DNA from: Convivina intestini
GTDB taxonomy: Bacteria > Bacillota > Bacilli > Lactobacillales > Lactobacillaceae
Direction: 5' to 3'
DNA: 64,000 nt
Assembly (NCBI RefSeq): GCF_003096575.1
Contig: NZ_QEKT01000002.1
Span: forward strand, 217,129 to 281,128
The position numbers and the translations under genes are program-made. Each line of letters starts with the position of its first letter. Positions within the stretch are counted from its first letter, which is position 1. Below the pieces are notes generated by a model, which was not told the DNA's origin, did no database searches, and was given only the letters and a program-made list of their open reading frames with translations. Positions 8,801 to 17,433 of this stretch are shown piece by piece.

Positions 8801-9115
8801 TTAATGAATATAAACAGTGATTAAAGTTACTAAACCAAAAATTACCCCGGGAACATTGGCGATAATAATTGGCCAATCACGGTAGGTTTTATACCAACCA
8901 TAACCCGTCCATAGGATGGCGTTAATCATTGCCACGGCTGGCTGTAAAGGATTAACGGGATTGCCGCTAAAATTTGAAATAATTTGTGGAATATACGACA
9001 CATACATCAAAATACATGTTAAAGTCGCCAATTTGCTTAATGCTTTTAACGCTTTAATGCGACGTTCATCGACAGCTTTCTTTTGATCAGCTGGTACATA
9101 ATTATCAATACGCAT
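8801..9115 (-). CDS. SemiSWEET-family sugar transporter
   Basis: This 104-residue membrane protein has a charged N-terminus and three helices (about 28-48, 56-74, 82-103). The PQ motif in SYIPQIISN, together with NPVNPLQPAV and NAILWTGYGW, is characteristic of bacterial SemiSWEET (MtN3/saliva, PQ-loop) proteins that work as dimers to move sugars down a gradient. The substrate is unknown. It is monocistronic, flanked by a terminator downstream and by the tRNA-Cys terminator upstream. Confidence 0.75.
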   Translation of the reverse strand: MRIDNYVPADQKKAVDERRIKALKALSKLATLTCILMYVSYIPQIISNFSGNPVNPLQPAVAMINAILWTGYGWYKTYRDWPIIIANVPGVIFGLVTLITVYIH

Positions 9116-9203
9116 GTAAAATTAAATCTCCCTTTTGCACTATATAAACAAAACTATAAGTTATATTATAACACAATTAGAAAATTAACCTTTTTCTAGG
9201 CAA

Positions 9204-9233
9204 TAAAAAACAGTAAGGCCAAAACCCTACTGT
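9204..9233 (-). terminator. Terminator after tRNA-Cys
   Basis: The minus-strand stem ACAGTAGGG/CCTTACTGT (9 pairs including one G-U, loop TTTTGG) is followed by TTTTTTATT. It lies seven bases beyond the 3' end of the tRNA. Confidence 0.8.
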
Positions 9234-9239
9234 CAAAAG

Positions 9240-9310
9240 AGGTGGTAACCGGAGTCGAACCGGCGATCACGGTTTTGCAGACCACTGCCTTACCACTTGG
9301 CTATACCACC
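9240..9310 (-). tRNA. tRNA-Cys (GCA)
   Basis: The minus strand folds as a 71-base tRNA. The acceptor stem is GGTGGTA/TACCACC, the anticodon loop CTGCAAA carries anticodon GCA, the T-loop is TTCGACT, and the discriminator is U73 as expected for cysteine tRNA. CCA is not encoded. A consensus-like promoter lies upstream and a terminator downstream, so it is a single-gene transcript. Confidence 0.95.
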
Positions 9311-9340
9311 ATAGTCAACTTGTTGTTAACACAATGTTTA

Positions 9341-9369
9341 ATTATAGAAAAAAATCACGAAAATTACAA
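9341..9369 (-). promoter_or_regulatory. tRNA-Cys promoter
   Basis: TTGTAA (9369-9364) and TATAAT (9346-9341) on the minus strand are separated by 17 bases. The predicted start is about 24 bases before the mature tRNA 5' end. Confidence 0.65.
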
Positions 9370-9375
9370 GTTGAA

Positions 9376-9678
9376 CTATCCGAGTTTATTATCCAATAAG
9401 ACTGTTTTCATTTCTGCGGCAATCTCATCCGATAAATCCCAGTCTTCCCAACCATCATATTCCAAGCCTCGTTGGGGATAATTGTCGTTAATATAACGTT
9501 CAATCTTTTCAACGTGCTTAGAGCGAGGAATATTCATTTTTAGAATCCGAACCATTTTAATATAACCATGGTCGGCTGCATATTCGGCTCGACTATTTTC
9601 GCTGATATTGGCCAATTGATAATAAATACTACCATCCAGACGGGTAATTTCTTCAATCATATCAAAGGTCTGTTTCAT
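9376..9678 (-). CDS. Small hypothetical protein
   Basis: A 100-residue soluble, acidic protein of unknown function. It contains an N-terminal stretch MIEEITRLDGSIYYQLANIS and a tryptophan/aspartate-rich segment (YDGWEDWDLSDEI) near the C-terminus, predicted mostly helical. The ATG at 9678 has GGAAGGAG eight bases upstream; an in-frame TTG just before it is less likely. It overlaps the end of the preceding YibE/F gene by 17 bases, so it is the last gene of that operon. Confidence 0.65.
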   Translation of the reverse strand: MKQTFDMIEEITRLDGSIYYQLANISENSRAEYAADHGYIKMVRILKMNIPRSKHVEKIERYINDNYPQRGLEYDGWEDWDLSDEIAAEMKTVLLDNKLG

Positions 9679-10441
9679 CAATTAAACTCCTTCCTTTATT
9701 TTTAAATGTGTGTACCACCAACCAGCTGGCCAACCAAATACTTAATAAGATGCCTAACATGCCTAGTAGCATGGTCACAATTTCCATTAGTAATAATTTG
9801 GCATTAACCAATAGGGCCGGCGAATAGCGCAGACGCAAAAACCAGATTAACAGGGGTAAATTAGACCCCAGCATGCCAAAAAACAAGGTATTAATCGCCG
9901 TGCCTAAAATCTGTTGTCCAATTATATGGGCTTGGGCCTGGAGCCCTTGAACCGTAATCTGGGGGGAACGTTCAATCACCTCAAATAAATCGGCGGTAAT
10001 GGCCATAGCTGCTTCGGCCACAGCCCCCAGAACTGAGATGACCATGACAATCATGGCCAAATTACCAAAGGCAATGCCAACATTTAGGGATAAACCTTCC
10101 AATTCATCCGAATTTTCCACCGCAAAGCCCTGTAATTGACCAAAATGTTGAACGCCAATCGCTAAGATCATGAGACAGGCCACCACCATCAAGCTAGTTT
10201 TAAAGGCAATATTCATCACTGTGATGCGATCGGAACTCAAATAAATGGCAATGGCTAAAATAACCACGGCTAAAATGGCGGTTACAAGGTAGGGATTAAA
10301 CTGCCAATTAATTAAAATAATCAGCAGGAAGATCACCAAAAAATTTAAGACCAAGCCGATAAATGACTTCAAGCCCTGTCGGCCAGCAATCAAAATTAAT
10401 AGGAAAAATAAAATTATCGCTAAAACACTAATGGCGTTCAT
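9662..10441 (-). CDS. YibE/F-like membrane protein (second of pair)
   Basis: A 259-residue polytopic membrane protein with seven or more helices of the YibE/F-like family. The segment GAVAEAAMAITADLFEVIERSP followed by GQQILGTAINTLFFGMLGSNLP is typical of this family. The function is not established. It overlaps the upstream YibE/F gene by 14 bases and the two probably form one transporter-like unit. No ligand can be read from the sequence. Confidence 0.75.
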   Translation of the reverse strand: MNAISVLAIILFFLLILIAGRQGLKSFIGLVLNFLVIFLLIILINWQFNPYLVTAILAVVILAIAIYLSSDRITVMNIAFKTSLMVVACLMILAIGVQHFGQLQGFAVENSDELEGLSLNVGIAFGNLAMIVMVISVLGAVAEAAMAITADLFEVIERSPQITVQGLQAQAHIIGQQILGTAINTLFFGMLGSNLPLLIWFLRLRYSPALLVNAKLLLMEIVTMLLGMLGILLSIWLASWLVVHTFKNKGRSLIDETDL

Positions 10442-11510
10442 GTTTTTGCTCCCGTGTTAGTAATTGCGCCGTGATTAAACTGGTAATCGGTACCGCTAGA
10501 ACAATACCGATGGCTGAAACGACACTTTGCAAAATCCCCAAGTTCATAATTTGATCTAAAATATATGACCAATTATTGTTATTTCGTAACATAAGAATAA
10601 CCATGGGAATGGTTTCAGCAATAAAAATCATAAAGAGAACATTAATCAGGGTGCCTAAAATTTCACGGCCGACTGACAAGCCCCCCTGCCAATAATCATG
10701 AAAACGGTGTTGATCAGATTCCCGTCTAAGCCCAAACAAACCGGCCACGATATCCGAAGATTCATCCATCACCGCTCCCAATACACCAATAACGGCCTGG
10801 GCATAAAAAACCGCTGCTGGAACTTGGGTCACGTAGGACATGGTTTCAAAATGAACGCCTTCATGATGGGTTAAGTTTAAGACGAGCGTCATCACCGCCA
10901 GTGCTAAACCGGTCGATAAAATGGTCGCCAGCCAGGTAATGAGGGCCTGTCGATTTTTCCCCAACACCATTAACAAACTGACCCCAGCCAACAAGGCGGC
11001 AGTGATGGTAAATAAAGCCACGACATTAATATTTTTAATATGAACATCTAAATATAAGGCCGTGATAAAAATGACAATATTGACCAACATGCTTAGTAGA
11101 AGCCAACTAGCCCGCACCGGTCGCAAATAGATGATTAAAAGGTAAATTAACAGCACCAGTAGCACTGCTAAGAGGCTATCCCGTTTAAGACTAACCACCT
11201 GCCAGGCCCCAGAACGCTTGGTTAAAAGGACTTGGTTACCCACTTGATAATGCTCACTTAGTGACTGGGAATCAGTATATTGGTTCTCTAGCTTAGTTTG
11301 CCCAGAACGATTTAAAAATTTAATCTGCACCTGCTGGGTATGCAAATGGTCAACATTACCATGCTCATCGGTTACCTCACTGCTACTAAGCGTCTTAGTG
11401 GCAGTCACTAGGCCCACGGGCTGCTGGTAAAGAAAGCTATCATGTTCAACTAAGACCCAGGTCAGTAGTAACAGTAATCCTAAAATTAGCCATTTTGATA
11501 TTTTCTTCAT
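10428..11510 (-). CDS. YibE/F-like membrane protein (first of pair)
   Basis: A 360-residue protein with an N-terminal helix, an extracytoplasmic beta-rich part (about residues 30-110), then seven or eight helices. The family segment GVLGAVMDESSDIVAGLFGLRRES and GREILGTLINVLFMIFIAETIPMV place it in YibE/F. It starts four bases after the dnaI stop without a strong ribosome site and overlaps the next YibE/F gene. The pair sits in the replication/repair operon for no obvious functional reason. Confidence 0.78.
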   Translation of the reverse strand: MKKISKWLILGLLLLLTWVLVEHDSFLYQQPVGLVTATKTLSSSEVTDEHGNVDHLHTQQVQIKFLNRSGQTKLENQYTDSQSLSEHYQVGNQVLLTKRSGAWQVVSLKRDSLLAVLLVLLIYLLIIYLRPVRASWLLLSMLVNIVIFITALYLDVHIKNINVVALFTITAALLAGVSLLMVLGKNRQALITWLATILSTGLALAVMTLVLNLTHHEGVHFETMSYVTQVPAAVFYAQAVIGVLGAVMDESSDIVAGLFGLRRESDQHRFHDYWQGGLSVGREILGTLINVLFMIFIAETIPMVILMLRNNNNWSYILDQIMNLGILQSVVSAIGIVLAVPITSLITAQLLTREQKHERH

Positions 11511-11514
11511 ATTT

Positions 11515-12465
11515 TTAAGACTCTAATCGGCGATTTCTACCGGCCATGGTTACAGGACGTGCTAAATATTTAATCCGTTGCATCAAACGCGCTGCCTTAA
11601 CCGGTTCCTGACCATCACGCGTTTGAGCTAGGTATTGTTCTAAACTAGCCAAGTCGAAATTAGAAGTAAAACAAGTCGTTAACTCATTTTGCATCCGATA
11701 TTCTAAAATAACGCCCAGGATGTCATCCCGACTCCAGGCCGTTAAGGTATCAGCACCAATATCATCTAAAATTAAAACTGGTACGGTCTTAGCCTGGACC
11801 ATTAAATCTTCTAGGCTTTGATCAGGTTTATTAAAAGTGGCCTTCAGGTTATTAATAAAAGACGGAAAGTGCAACATTAAAACGCCAATCTGATTGGCTG
11901 CCAGAGCATTGGCCAAAGCCCCCATCAAATAGGTTTTTCCAACGCCAAAATCACCAGCTAAATATAGGCCGGGAACATAATGATCCTCACCGGCGACTAA
12001 TTCTTTTAACACCTGAATCGTCGCGGTTAAGGCCGGGGTGCGATCGCCATCCTGAGCACTTTCTTCGGCAATTTGAGCCAAATCAGCTTGCGCAATCGCC
12101 TTGGGCACTTGATAAGTTTTTAATTTAGCCTTTTGGTTGAGCTTTTTTTGCATCTGCTCGCTCGGCTGATAGACCACCTGCGGATAGCCCTTTTGAATTG
12201 CTAATTGGGCCTGATAACCCGGATATAAACTGGGTAATCCTTGCACTTTAGCCTCTTTTTGCTGGATATATTCAAATAAATCCATCATTTTTACTTCAAA
12301 AGCATCAGCCTTCATTTCATCTTGATGGGCCTGCCAAAAGTCACGTAAATCTTGATCCTGACCAATCTTTTGAATAATATCAGCTACGGTTGTGTCCCCT
12401 GGCAAGGGATGCTTTTGTTTAAATTCAGTTAATACATCTGCTAAGTTTTTCAATTGAAACCTCAA
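11515..12465 (-). CDS. dnaI: Primosomal helicase loader DnaI
   Basis: This 316-residue AAA+ ATPase loads the replicative helicase onto DNA together with DnaB and DnaD. The N-terminal helicase-binding domain (about residues 1-120) is followed by the ATPase with GDFGVGKTY (Walker A), VLILDDIGAD (Walker B) and a C-terminal arginine-rich segment. The first in-frame start is a TTG at 12465 overlapping the dnaB stop (TTGA). A second TTG at 12453 has GAGG at good spacing and may be the true start. It is translationally coupled to dnaB. Confidence 0.93.
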   Translation of the reverse strand: MRFQLKNLADVLTEFKQKHPLPGDTTVADIIQKIGQDQDLRDFWQAHQDEMKADAFEVKMMDLFEYIQQKEAKVQGLPSLYPGYQAQLAIQKGYPQVVYQPSEQMQKKLNQKAKLKTYQVPKAIAQADLAQIAEESAQDGDRTPALTATIQVLKELVAGEDHYVPGLYLAGDFGVGKTYLMGALANALAANQIGVLMLHFPSFINNLKATFNKPDQSLEDLMVQAKTVPVLILDDIGADTLTAWSRDDILGVILEYRMQNELTTCFTSNFDLASLEQYLAQTRDGQEPVKAARLMQRIKYLARPVTMAGRNRRLES

Positions 12466-13784
12466 TTCTTAGTTTTCAGTTGTTTCAAATCGGCCAAGGC
12501 CGCCGTTACGTCAGCCCTGGTTTGAGTAGTTACCCCTGTACTAGTACTATTTTTAACCATGGCTGGTTCAACCTTTTTAGCTGGCCGGTAGCTCTTCTTT
12601 TGCTTGGTCTGAGTTGCTTTTTCCTGCCGTTGCTTGATAAAGTCCACGGCCTGTTGAGGGGTTTCTAACTTGGCCTTGGCCCAGGAATTAGCAATGGTAT
12701 CGACCAAATTACGGTTCAAAGAGGCATTGTCCATGCCCACCAAAACTTGATAAATCAAAATATTAATCACCGCCCGATTTAAAATCTTTTGGTTGATTAA
12801 ATCCCGTAATATCCGTTCTTCCCCGCGACTTACAAAGCCCCCATTATTACTTTTAATTTGGGCAATAAACTGCACTGGTGAGAGTTGTTCGGCGGCTTGA
12901 TACAAACTAGCCAGTGTCGATGTTGCGGGTTTTGAATCGGATTGAACGGTCTGGATTGGCACCGTTGTATCAGTTATATCAGTCGCATTGACCGGATGAT
13001 TGGCGAAGTTCTCCAACAGGAAGGTCATGACCCCCTGCTCATTTAAATCCTGGTAATCCAAACTAATGTTGGCGTTAATTACCCGGGCCAACTGACTTTC
13101 ATTTAGGCCATATAAAGCGTGCTGAGCCAGAATAAATTCACGATGCTGAGCCAATTTTTCCTTACTCATGCCCCGAATAAGCAGGGTCAAATTATCAAAA
13201 TCAAAACTATCCTGCTGACCAACTGGTTTAAAAATATTTTTTTCCAAAAGGTTCTCAGGTAAAACAGTTTCTTCCTCACGACTAAATACCTGTAAGAAAT
13301 TTGCTGAAATATTGGTCCCCTTTACCTCAGCAATACCAACCTTACCGTAGCGTTTTTGAAGGGTGACAAAGCGCTCTTCACCCACAAACTTAAACAATAG
13401 TCCCGCTAGTAATTTTTCATCAAAAAAATCACTGGCTGCTAGAGCAGGCCGTAGCTGGTACGTGTAGGCTTCTCCCAAAGCATCCTGATAATAACTAGTC
13501 TTTAGTAGACCAACTGCCTCCAACCGCCGCCGTAATTTAACAAAATTGATTAAATTGACATTGAGGCTGTCCAAAATAAAGTTATGATCCTGCCCAGCTA
13601 ATGTATTTTGGCGATCATTTAACTCATTAACCAGCAGTTGGTAAAGGCTAAAGCCACTTGGTCCTAGAAATGGTAGATAAAGGTCAAAAGTGCGGTTTAA
13701 ATCGGCTGTGCTGATTTCTTGGTCTGCTTGCAAAAAAACGCCCGCCTGCACATGAAATTCAATTGTCAAAGCCGATTCTGCCAT
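12462..13784 (-). CDS. dnaB: Replication initiation and membrane attachment protein DnaB
   Basis: This 440-residue Firmicutes DnaB helps recruit the helicase to oriC and to the membrane. The N-terminal winged-helix part begins with an EFHVQAGVFLQADQEIS-like opening. A DnaB/DnaD-type DDBH2 helical domain lies at about 320-390 (RGEERILRDLINQ), and a basic tail follows. AAGGAG precedes the ATG. It lies between coaE (two bases) and dnaI (overlap), the gene order usual in this group. Confidence 0.92.
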   Translation of the reverse strand: MAESALTIEFHVQAGVFLQADQEISTADLNRTFDLYLPFLGPSGFSLYQLLVNELNDRQNTLAGQDHNFILDSLNVNLINFVKLRRRLEAVGLLKTSYYQDALGEAYTYQLRPALAASDFFDEKLLAGLLFKFVGEERFVTLQKRYGKVGIAEVKGTNISANFLQVFSREEETVLPENLLEKNIFKPVGQQDSFDFDNLTLLIRGMSKEKLAQHREFILAQHALYGLNESQLARVINANISLDYQDLNEQGVMTFLLENFANHPVNATDITDTTVPIQTVQSDSKPATSTLASLYQAAEQLSPVQFIAQIKSNNGGFVSRGEERILRDLINQKILNRAVINILIYQVLVGMDNASLNRNLVDTIANSWAKAKLETPQQAVDFIKQRQEKATQTKQKKSYRPAKKVEPAMVKNSTSTGVTTQTRADVTAALADLKQLKTKN

Positions 13785-13786
13785 AC

Positions 13787-14383
13787 TTACTCCTTAATTT
13801 GCTTGATTAAAGCTAGGACTTGCTCTTGAAGATGTTCACTATCGCCATTGTTATTAATGACATAGTCAGCCTTTTGAACCTTTTGATTTAAGTCCAACTG
13901 GCTGGCCATCCGTTGCCGGGCCTGCATTTCTTCTAGATGATCACGTTCCATCAACCGTTGAAGCTGCTGTTTAGGATCAATGGTCACAACCACGATTTTA
14001 TCGAAGAAATCTTTTTGATCATAGCCCCGCTCAAACAACAAAGGCACATCCACAATCACTACTGGCGCTTTTTGTAAGCGCCAAAAAGCCAGCTTATCCT
14101 CAATGGCGCTGGCAATTACAGGCTGAATAATTTCATTTAATTGATCTAAAGCCGCCCGGTCACTAAAAACAACTTTACCAAGGGCTGCGCGATTTAAAAC
14201 GCCATTATCAATAATATTAGGGCCAAAAGCCAATTTAATTTTTTCCAGCGTAGTTGTCCCCGGTTCAACCACTTCACGAGCAACCCGGTCGGCATCAACA
14301 ATCGGTAAGCCATTTTGTTTGAACAAGGCACTCACACTACTCTTACCGGAGGCAATGCCCCCCGTTAATCCAATAACTTTCAT
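13787..14383 (-). CDS. coaE: Dephospho-CoA kinase
   Basis: This 198-residue P-loop kinase phosphorylates dephospho-CoA at the 3'-hydroxyl, the last step of coenzyme A synthesis. It shows GLTGGIASGKSSVS (Walker A), DADRVAREVVEPG and VDVPLLFERGY, and has normal length. Its ATG overlaps the stop of the DUF975 gene (ATGA) and follows AAGGA. It is part of the mutM-coaE-dnaB-dnaI group commonly seen in lactic acid bacteria. Confidence 0.95.
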   Translation of the reverse strand: MKVIGLTGGIASGKSSVSALFKQNGLPIVDADRVAREVVEPGTTTLEKIKLAFGPNIIDNGVLNRAALGKVVFSDRAALDQLNEIIQPVIASAIEDKLAFWRLQKAPVVIVDVPLLFERGYDQKDFFDKIVVVTIDPKQQLQRLMERDHLEEMQARQRMASQLDLNQKVQKADYVINNNGDSEHLQEQVLALIKQIKE

Positions 14384-15090
14384 TCCTTGAGCCTCCCCAT
14401 CGCCCGATTAAATACCTGACTGGAAAAAACGACCCGACTAGCATTTAAGTAAGGCGCAACGTAAATATAAGCCAAACCACCACTGAGTAGACCCAGTAAA
14501 TGCCAACCCAGAAAACTCACTTCTAGTTTAAACAGTTGCAATTTGTTACCATTCATCACCCGTCGACTGATCGTAATGTAATCTGTTAGCGATTGTTGCT
14601 GCCGCTTAAACAATAAGTCCATTTTATAGGCATAATAGGTCTGCGAATAGGCAAAATACTTAACCACGCCTGGAATAATAAAACACAGGGTCCAAAACCA
14701 AATCAAGATATTTTGCACCAGGGCTAGTACGAAAGTTGTCCAAAAAGAACCATTGGTAATAATTTGAAAGACGCGTTTAAACTTAACTGGTTCTTTAGGT
14801 TGTTGGAATTGATCCACAATCGTCCACAGTGTTGACCAAGAAACCAACAAAATCAAACTGTGCTGAAGAATCATCGTCAGGTAATTAGGCTGCACATTAT
14901 TCACCAAAGTCTGATTAGAATGGGTACTTAAATAAAAGGCTAAAACAGCACCCAGAATGATGGCCCAAACATTTATCATCATGCGCACAATCACAAAGAT
15001 ATTGATTTTAAAGGCAGCGAAAAAATTATCGGTTAACTGTTTACGAGCCGTTAATTTAACGCGGCGGATACTGATTTGTTCTTCTGTCAT
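14380..15090 (-). CDS. DUF975-family membrane protein (copy 1)
   Basis: A 236-residue protein with about five membrane helices. The sequences CFIIPGVVKYFAYSQTYYAY, ISRRVMNGNKLQLFKLEVSF and the closing YVAPYLNASRVVF match the pattern of the DUF975 family, whose function is unknown. The ATG at 15090 follows AAAGGAA; the upstream TTG at 15111 lacks a ribosome site. It is inserted between mutM and coaE, a place where many relatives have these genes adjacent. A second DUF975 gene lies at 23537-24253. Confidence 0.7.
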   Translation of the reverse strand: MTEEQISIRRVKLTARKQLTDNFFAAFKINIFVIVRMMINVWAIILGAVLAFYLSTHSNQTLVNNVQPNYLTMILQHSLILLVSWSTLWTIVDQFQQPKEPVKFKRVFQIITNGSFWTTFVLALVQNILIWFWTLCFIIPGVVKYFAYSQTYYAYKMDLLFKRQQQSLTDYITISRRVMNGNKLQLFKLEVSFLGWHLLGLLSGGLAYIYVAPYLNASRVVFSSQVFNRAMGRLKE

Positions 15091-15111
15091 GCGTTCCTTT
15101 CTATGTATCAA

Positions 15112-15942
15112 CTACTGTTTTACCTGACATACTGGGCAAATTGTGGTGCCTCTTTGCGCCACTTTAAATTTAATCATCGGGGTGCCACAGCGGTGACAAG
15201 GCTCACCAACCCGGCCGTAGGCTTCCAACTTATTTTGAAACTCACCCACCTTACCAAAGATGTTACTAAAACTATGCACCGTGGTACCATGCTCAGCAAT
15301 TGCACGTTTAATTTCAGCTATAATGTTAGTGCGCAATGTTGCGAGTTGCTCCGGGCTTAAATGATCAGTTAAACTTTCCGGATGAATTTTACTCTGCCAC
15401 AAGACCTCATCGGTATAGATATTACCTAGTCCAGCAATTTTACTTTGATCTAGTAAAAATGGTTTGACCATTCGATGAGATTTTTGGAAAATTTTAACCA
15501 TGTAATCCAACTTCAAGTCCGCAGCCGTTGGTTCCGGTCCCAGCTTGCCCAGCCCATCAACGGCTTGGCCTTCCTGACCAGTTTCTACCAACTGTAAACG
15601 ACCGAAGCGCCGAGTATCGTTATACATTAGTGCACGGTCATCAGTTAACTTAAAAATAATTTCAGTGTGCTTGTGTGGCTTAGCTTCAATTGGTTCAACC
15701 GAATACTGCCCCTCCATACGTAAATGGGAAACAATCGTATGTTTGTTAGACAGGCGAAATAATAGGTACTTGCCACGTCGATCAAAGCGTTCAAAAGTGC
15801 TACCTAGCACCTGGGCCTTAAATTGGTCGACATCTCCAGTAATCACTTTGGGGTAAGGAACCACCACTTCTTGAATGGTAGCGCCCTGTACTAGAGCGCT
15901 CAGCCCAGCCCGTACCGTCTCTACTTCTGGTAACTCTGGCAT
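15112..15942 (-). CDS. mutM: Formamidopyrimidine-DNA glycosylase
   Basis: This 276-residue repair enzyme removes 8-oxoguanine and nicks the DNA. After Met removal the catalytic Pro is followed by Glu (PELPEVETVR). The beta-elimination Lys is in RRGKYLLF, the H2TH motif is around SKIAGLGNIYTDE, and the C-terminal zinc finger is CHRCG...CPVC. It heads the operon mutM-DUF975-coaE-dnaB-dnaI. An AGGAGG precedes the ATG. Confidence 0.97.
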   Translation of the reverse strand: MPELPEVETVRAGLSALVQGATIQEVVVPYPKVITGDVDQFKAQVLGSTFERFDRRGKYLLFRLSNKHTIVSHLRMEGQYSVEPIEAKPHKHTEIIFKLTDDRALMYNDTRRFGRLQLVETGQEGQAVDGLGKLGPEPTAADLKLDYMVKIFQKSHRMVKPFLLDQSKIAGLGNIYTDEVLWQSKIHPESLTDHLSPEQLATLRTNIIAEIKRAIAEHGTTVHSFSNIFGKVGEFQNKLEAYGRVGEPCHRCGTPMIKFKVAQRGTTICPVCQVKQ

Positions 15943-16070
15943 ATAACCTCCTAAATGGCTTTTTATCAGTATTTTATGAAATTTTTAGTGTAATTGGCCA
16001 ACCCTTTGGTTAGCTTAATCAAGGACTAAACCTTATTAATTACTAATTATTATATCATTTACATTTGGAT

Positions 16071-16102
16071 AAAATAAAAAGAACCCAAGTAGATTCTTTG
16101 AA
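16071..16102 (-). terminator. Terminator after the DEAD-box helicase gene
   Basis: The minus-strand stem AAAGAATC/GGGTTCTTT (loop about TACTT) is followed by TTTATTTTAT. The stem is short and A/T-rich. Confidence 0.5.
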
Positions 16103-16110
16103 TTAAAACC

Positions 16111-17433
16111 TTATGATTTAGCCCACTTAGGCTTACCTTTATCTTTATTACGCTTGGTTCTTTTCTTCTTTTTTGTTGGCTTAATTGGCTGCTCATCGAC
16201 AACCTTTGCGGCTTTAACTTTAGTTTTAGGTCTTGCCTTCACTGGCCGTTCAGACTGTCGCTCTTTTTTAACCGGCTGTGGTGCAGCTGAAGCCACCGTC
16301 TCAGCGACAGTATCTGGGTCAGTAGCCACTTTTTCTTTTATCAAAAGAGATTCATCGTAGGGCTGCAAATCAAAATCAGGCCCTAATTCTCGCTTAAGAT
16401 TGCGGACATCGTGATCATTACCCAAGTTTAAAATCAACCCAGCCTTACCAGCTCGACCTGTCCGACCCGTCCGGTGAATATAGGTTTTTTTTCTGGTTGG
16501 AATCTGAGCATTAACCACCAGGGGCAAATCCACAATATCCAAACCACGAGCCGCTACGTCAGTGGCCAAGAGCAAATCGAGCTCCCCCTTTTTAAATAAC
16601 CGAATCGCATCCGCCCGGCGAATCTGACTTTTTTCATTGTTACCAACACTCATCACCCGAACATTGGCATGTCGCAAGGCCGATTGGACAGCTACCAAAG
16701 CATTAATACTGTTAAAAAATACCAGGGCCTGCTGATGATGTCGTCCTAATTGAATCAACATTTTGACCTTGGCACGTTCGTCAACATATTGATAACGATG
16801 TTGAATCGTTGCCGGTACGGTTTGTCCAACTGAGACAGGCAAAATCGCTTGGCCAAACAGTTCCGTAATCCACTTCAAATCCACCCCATCCGTGGCTGAG
16901 AAAAGAGCCACTTGTAAGTCATCGGGCAAGTACCCAGCCAACTTTTCTAAGTCTTCAGTCCGTTCCGGTATTAAAATTTCATCGGCCTCATCAACAATCA
17001 ACCCCTTTAAATTGGTAACCTTTAAAGCACCACTAGCCAACATAGTTAAGGTGCGACCCAAGGTACCAACCACTACTTGGGGATGATCTTTTTTTAACTT
17101 ATCCGCCTGACGACGGCCATTTGCGCCCCCAATTAGGCTCATAACCTTTAAATCCAAGTTCTTAGCCCAATCCCGGATAACTTGGCTTAACTGGACGGCC
17201 AACTCTTGACTTGGTGCTAAAATCAGATACTGAACCTGTTTGTTGGCCTCAATATTAGTCAGCATTGGCAAAGTAAAGGCTAAAGTTTTACCACTACCAG
17301 TTGGAGCTAAACCAAAAATGGATTTACCAGCAACCATATGCTCCCAAACTGCACTTTGAATCGGCGTCGCCTGATCAAATTCTTGATTAAAACGTTCACT
17401 TAAAATTGGATTAATTGTCATAAACTCTCTCAT
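16111..17433 (-). CDS. DEAD-box RNA helicase
   Basis: This 440-residue ATP-dependent RNA helicase probably acts in RNA folding, ribosome assembly or decay (CshB/RhlE-like). Motifs in order are PIQSAVW (Q region), APTGSGKT (I), VDEADEIL (II), FSATD (III), TDVAARGLD (V) and HRTGRTGRAG (VI). A lysine-rich tail of about 60 residues ends the protein and probably binds RNA. Two starts are possible: ATG 17433 or ATG 17421. Both overlap the end of the upstream oxidoreductase gene, indicating coupling. Confidence 0.9.
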   Translation of the reverse strand: MREFMTINPILSERFNQEFDQATPIQSAVWEHMVAGKSIFGLAPTGSGKTLAFTLPMLTNIEANKQVQYLILAPSQELAVQLSQVIRDWAKNLDLKVMSLIGGANGRRQADKLKKDHPQVVVGTLGRTLTMLASGALKVTNLKGLIVDEADEILIPERTEDLEKLAGYLPDDLQVALFSATDGVDLKWITELFGQAILPVSVGQTVPATIQHRYQYVDERAKVKMLIQLGRHHQQALVFFNSINALVAVQSALRHANVRVMSVGNNEKSQIRRADAIRLFKKGELDLLLATDVAARGLDIVDLPLVVNAQIPTRKKTYIHRTGRTGRAGKAGLILNLGNDHDVRNLKRELGPDFDLQPYDESLLIKEKVATDPDTVAETVASAAPQPVKKERQSERPVKARPKTKVKAAKVVDEQPIKPTKKKKRTKRNKDKGKPKWAKS

